Below, in pieces: positions 63,463 to 64,000 of a DNA stretch of 64,000 nt. The DNA is from Phymorhynchus buccinoides. Taxonomy: Eukaryota > Mollusca > Gastropoda > Neogastropoda > Raphitomidae. Within the stretch, counting starts at the first letter, position 1; the number at the start of each line of letters is the position of its first letter. Where the stretch lies: the NCBI GenBank assembly GCA_017654935.2, contig CM065698.1:39346739-39410738 (forward strand), given 5' to 3'. The notes below the pieces were generated by a model. The model ran no database searches, was not told the DNA's origin, and was given only the letters and a program-made list of their open reading frames with translations. The position numbers were made by a program, and so were the translations under genes.

Positions 63463-63853
63463 TTAACTCATTCAAATTGTTCCGGCCATATATGGCCGGA
63501 ATTAATAGATAGCTGTCAATTTGATGCATTTGCTTCAAGGGAAGTAAATCTGTGCACACCATACCTTGGTCACTTCTAAATTCGCTTTGGTCACTTAGAC
63601 CACAATTTTGCCTCTGACTTTGCTTTTGTAGTGGTATGTTGTGGGGAAACCAATCGGTGTAGAGTTTTTCTATATAAAGCCTATATATAAAAAAGTCTGA
63701 TCTACCACTTCCCTATGTCTAAACCTGAAGTAAAAACCTGTAATCTTCTTTCATTTCTCCTTTTGTTTATGTCTGTTTTGTTTGTGTGTATGACTGGAGT
63801 GATTTGTGAGTTTTTTTCAATGATTCAAAATCGTTGCGATGCGAATGAGTTAA
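63463..63853. mobile_element. TTAA-flanked MITE (family L), intact ends
   Basis: TTAACTCATTC at the left and GAATGAGTTAA at the right bound 391 bp that match 49148-49530. TTAA at both ends fits a piggyBac-type target, with termini unlike the 17133 family. Confidence 0.8.
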
Positions 63854-63905
63854 ATAAAAAAAAATCCTGCTCCTGTGGATTGTCAAGTATAAAGATCTCG
63901 CACTA

Positions 63906-64000
63906 AAGGGCCAGGCCAGCCATACGACATACGAATCGCGTCTGAATGCGATGCGATTTTGACGATGTGGGTCATGATTCACGTGCAATTCATGTACTGG
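63906..64000. mobile_element. MITE fragment like 8145-8303
   Basis: 'aaagggccaggccagcca' then 'tacgaatcgcg' and 'gcgatgcgatttt' recall the left arm and interior of the hairpin MITE at 8145. It is cut by the window edge. Confidence 0.45.

Overview
This is animal nuclear DNA: genes split by GT-AG introns, dense interspersed retrotransposon and MITE copies, and very long dinucleotide arrays. A spiralian, probably a mollusc (perhaps a gastropod), is my best inference, from the GH9 cellulase exon and the style of tRNA-derived SINEs, short DNA elements and satellites. No species can be named from sequence alone.

Four host genes can be supported. (1) Triosephosphate isomerase (minus strand, six exons, 9834-20068) is complete: 258 residues with the catalytic Lys, His and Glu. 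(2) A single-exon type I membrane glycoprotein with two Ig-like cysteine pairs (plus strand, 25773-27110) is not recognised. (3) DDB2, the UV-damage DNA-binding WD40 protein of nucleotide-excision repair (plus strand, ten exons, 35862-54992), is complete: 535 residues with every exon joined in phase. (4) The 3' part of a glycoside hydrolase family 9 endoglucanase (minus strand, exon 62961-63151) carries the catalytic glutamate motif; its other exons lie outside the window or are not visible. The genes have no evident functional link.

Layout: 1-9800 is a repeat graveyard (LINE 3' ends, SINEs, pogo-, hAT- and other MITEs). 9800-20100 is TPI, with introns full of MITEs and LINE relics. 20300-25700 holds a 5'-truncated LINE, an almost perfect palindromic MITE and a GC-rich repeat. 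25700-27700 is the membrane glycoprotein. 27900-35800 is simple sequence (CT, CA, poly-G), a fold-back element with telomere-like repeats, a 9-bp-TSD MITE nested in a SINE, and LINE pieces. 35860-55000 is DDB2, whose introns hold most of the identifiable insertions. 55000-60400 holds split SINEs and a 75-bp minisatellite of about 36 copies. 60600-63150 holds (CT)n arrays and a satellite built from part of the GH9 exon. 63150-64000 holds MITEs.

The most notable observations are: the GH9 catalytic exon amplified as a (CT)n-linked satellite; a pogo-like MITE whose target site is the DDB2 exon 5 splice donor; inverted 400-bp repeats bracketing DDB2 exon 6; a SINE apparently inserted several times at one 14-bp target; an element with seven 98-bp tandem repeats in DDB2 intron 2; and several nested insertions with readable target duplications. 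All family names for mobile elements are inferred from termini and target duplications, not from database searches.
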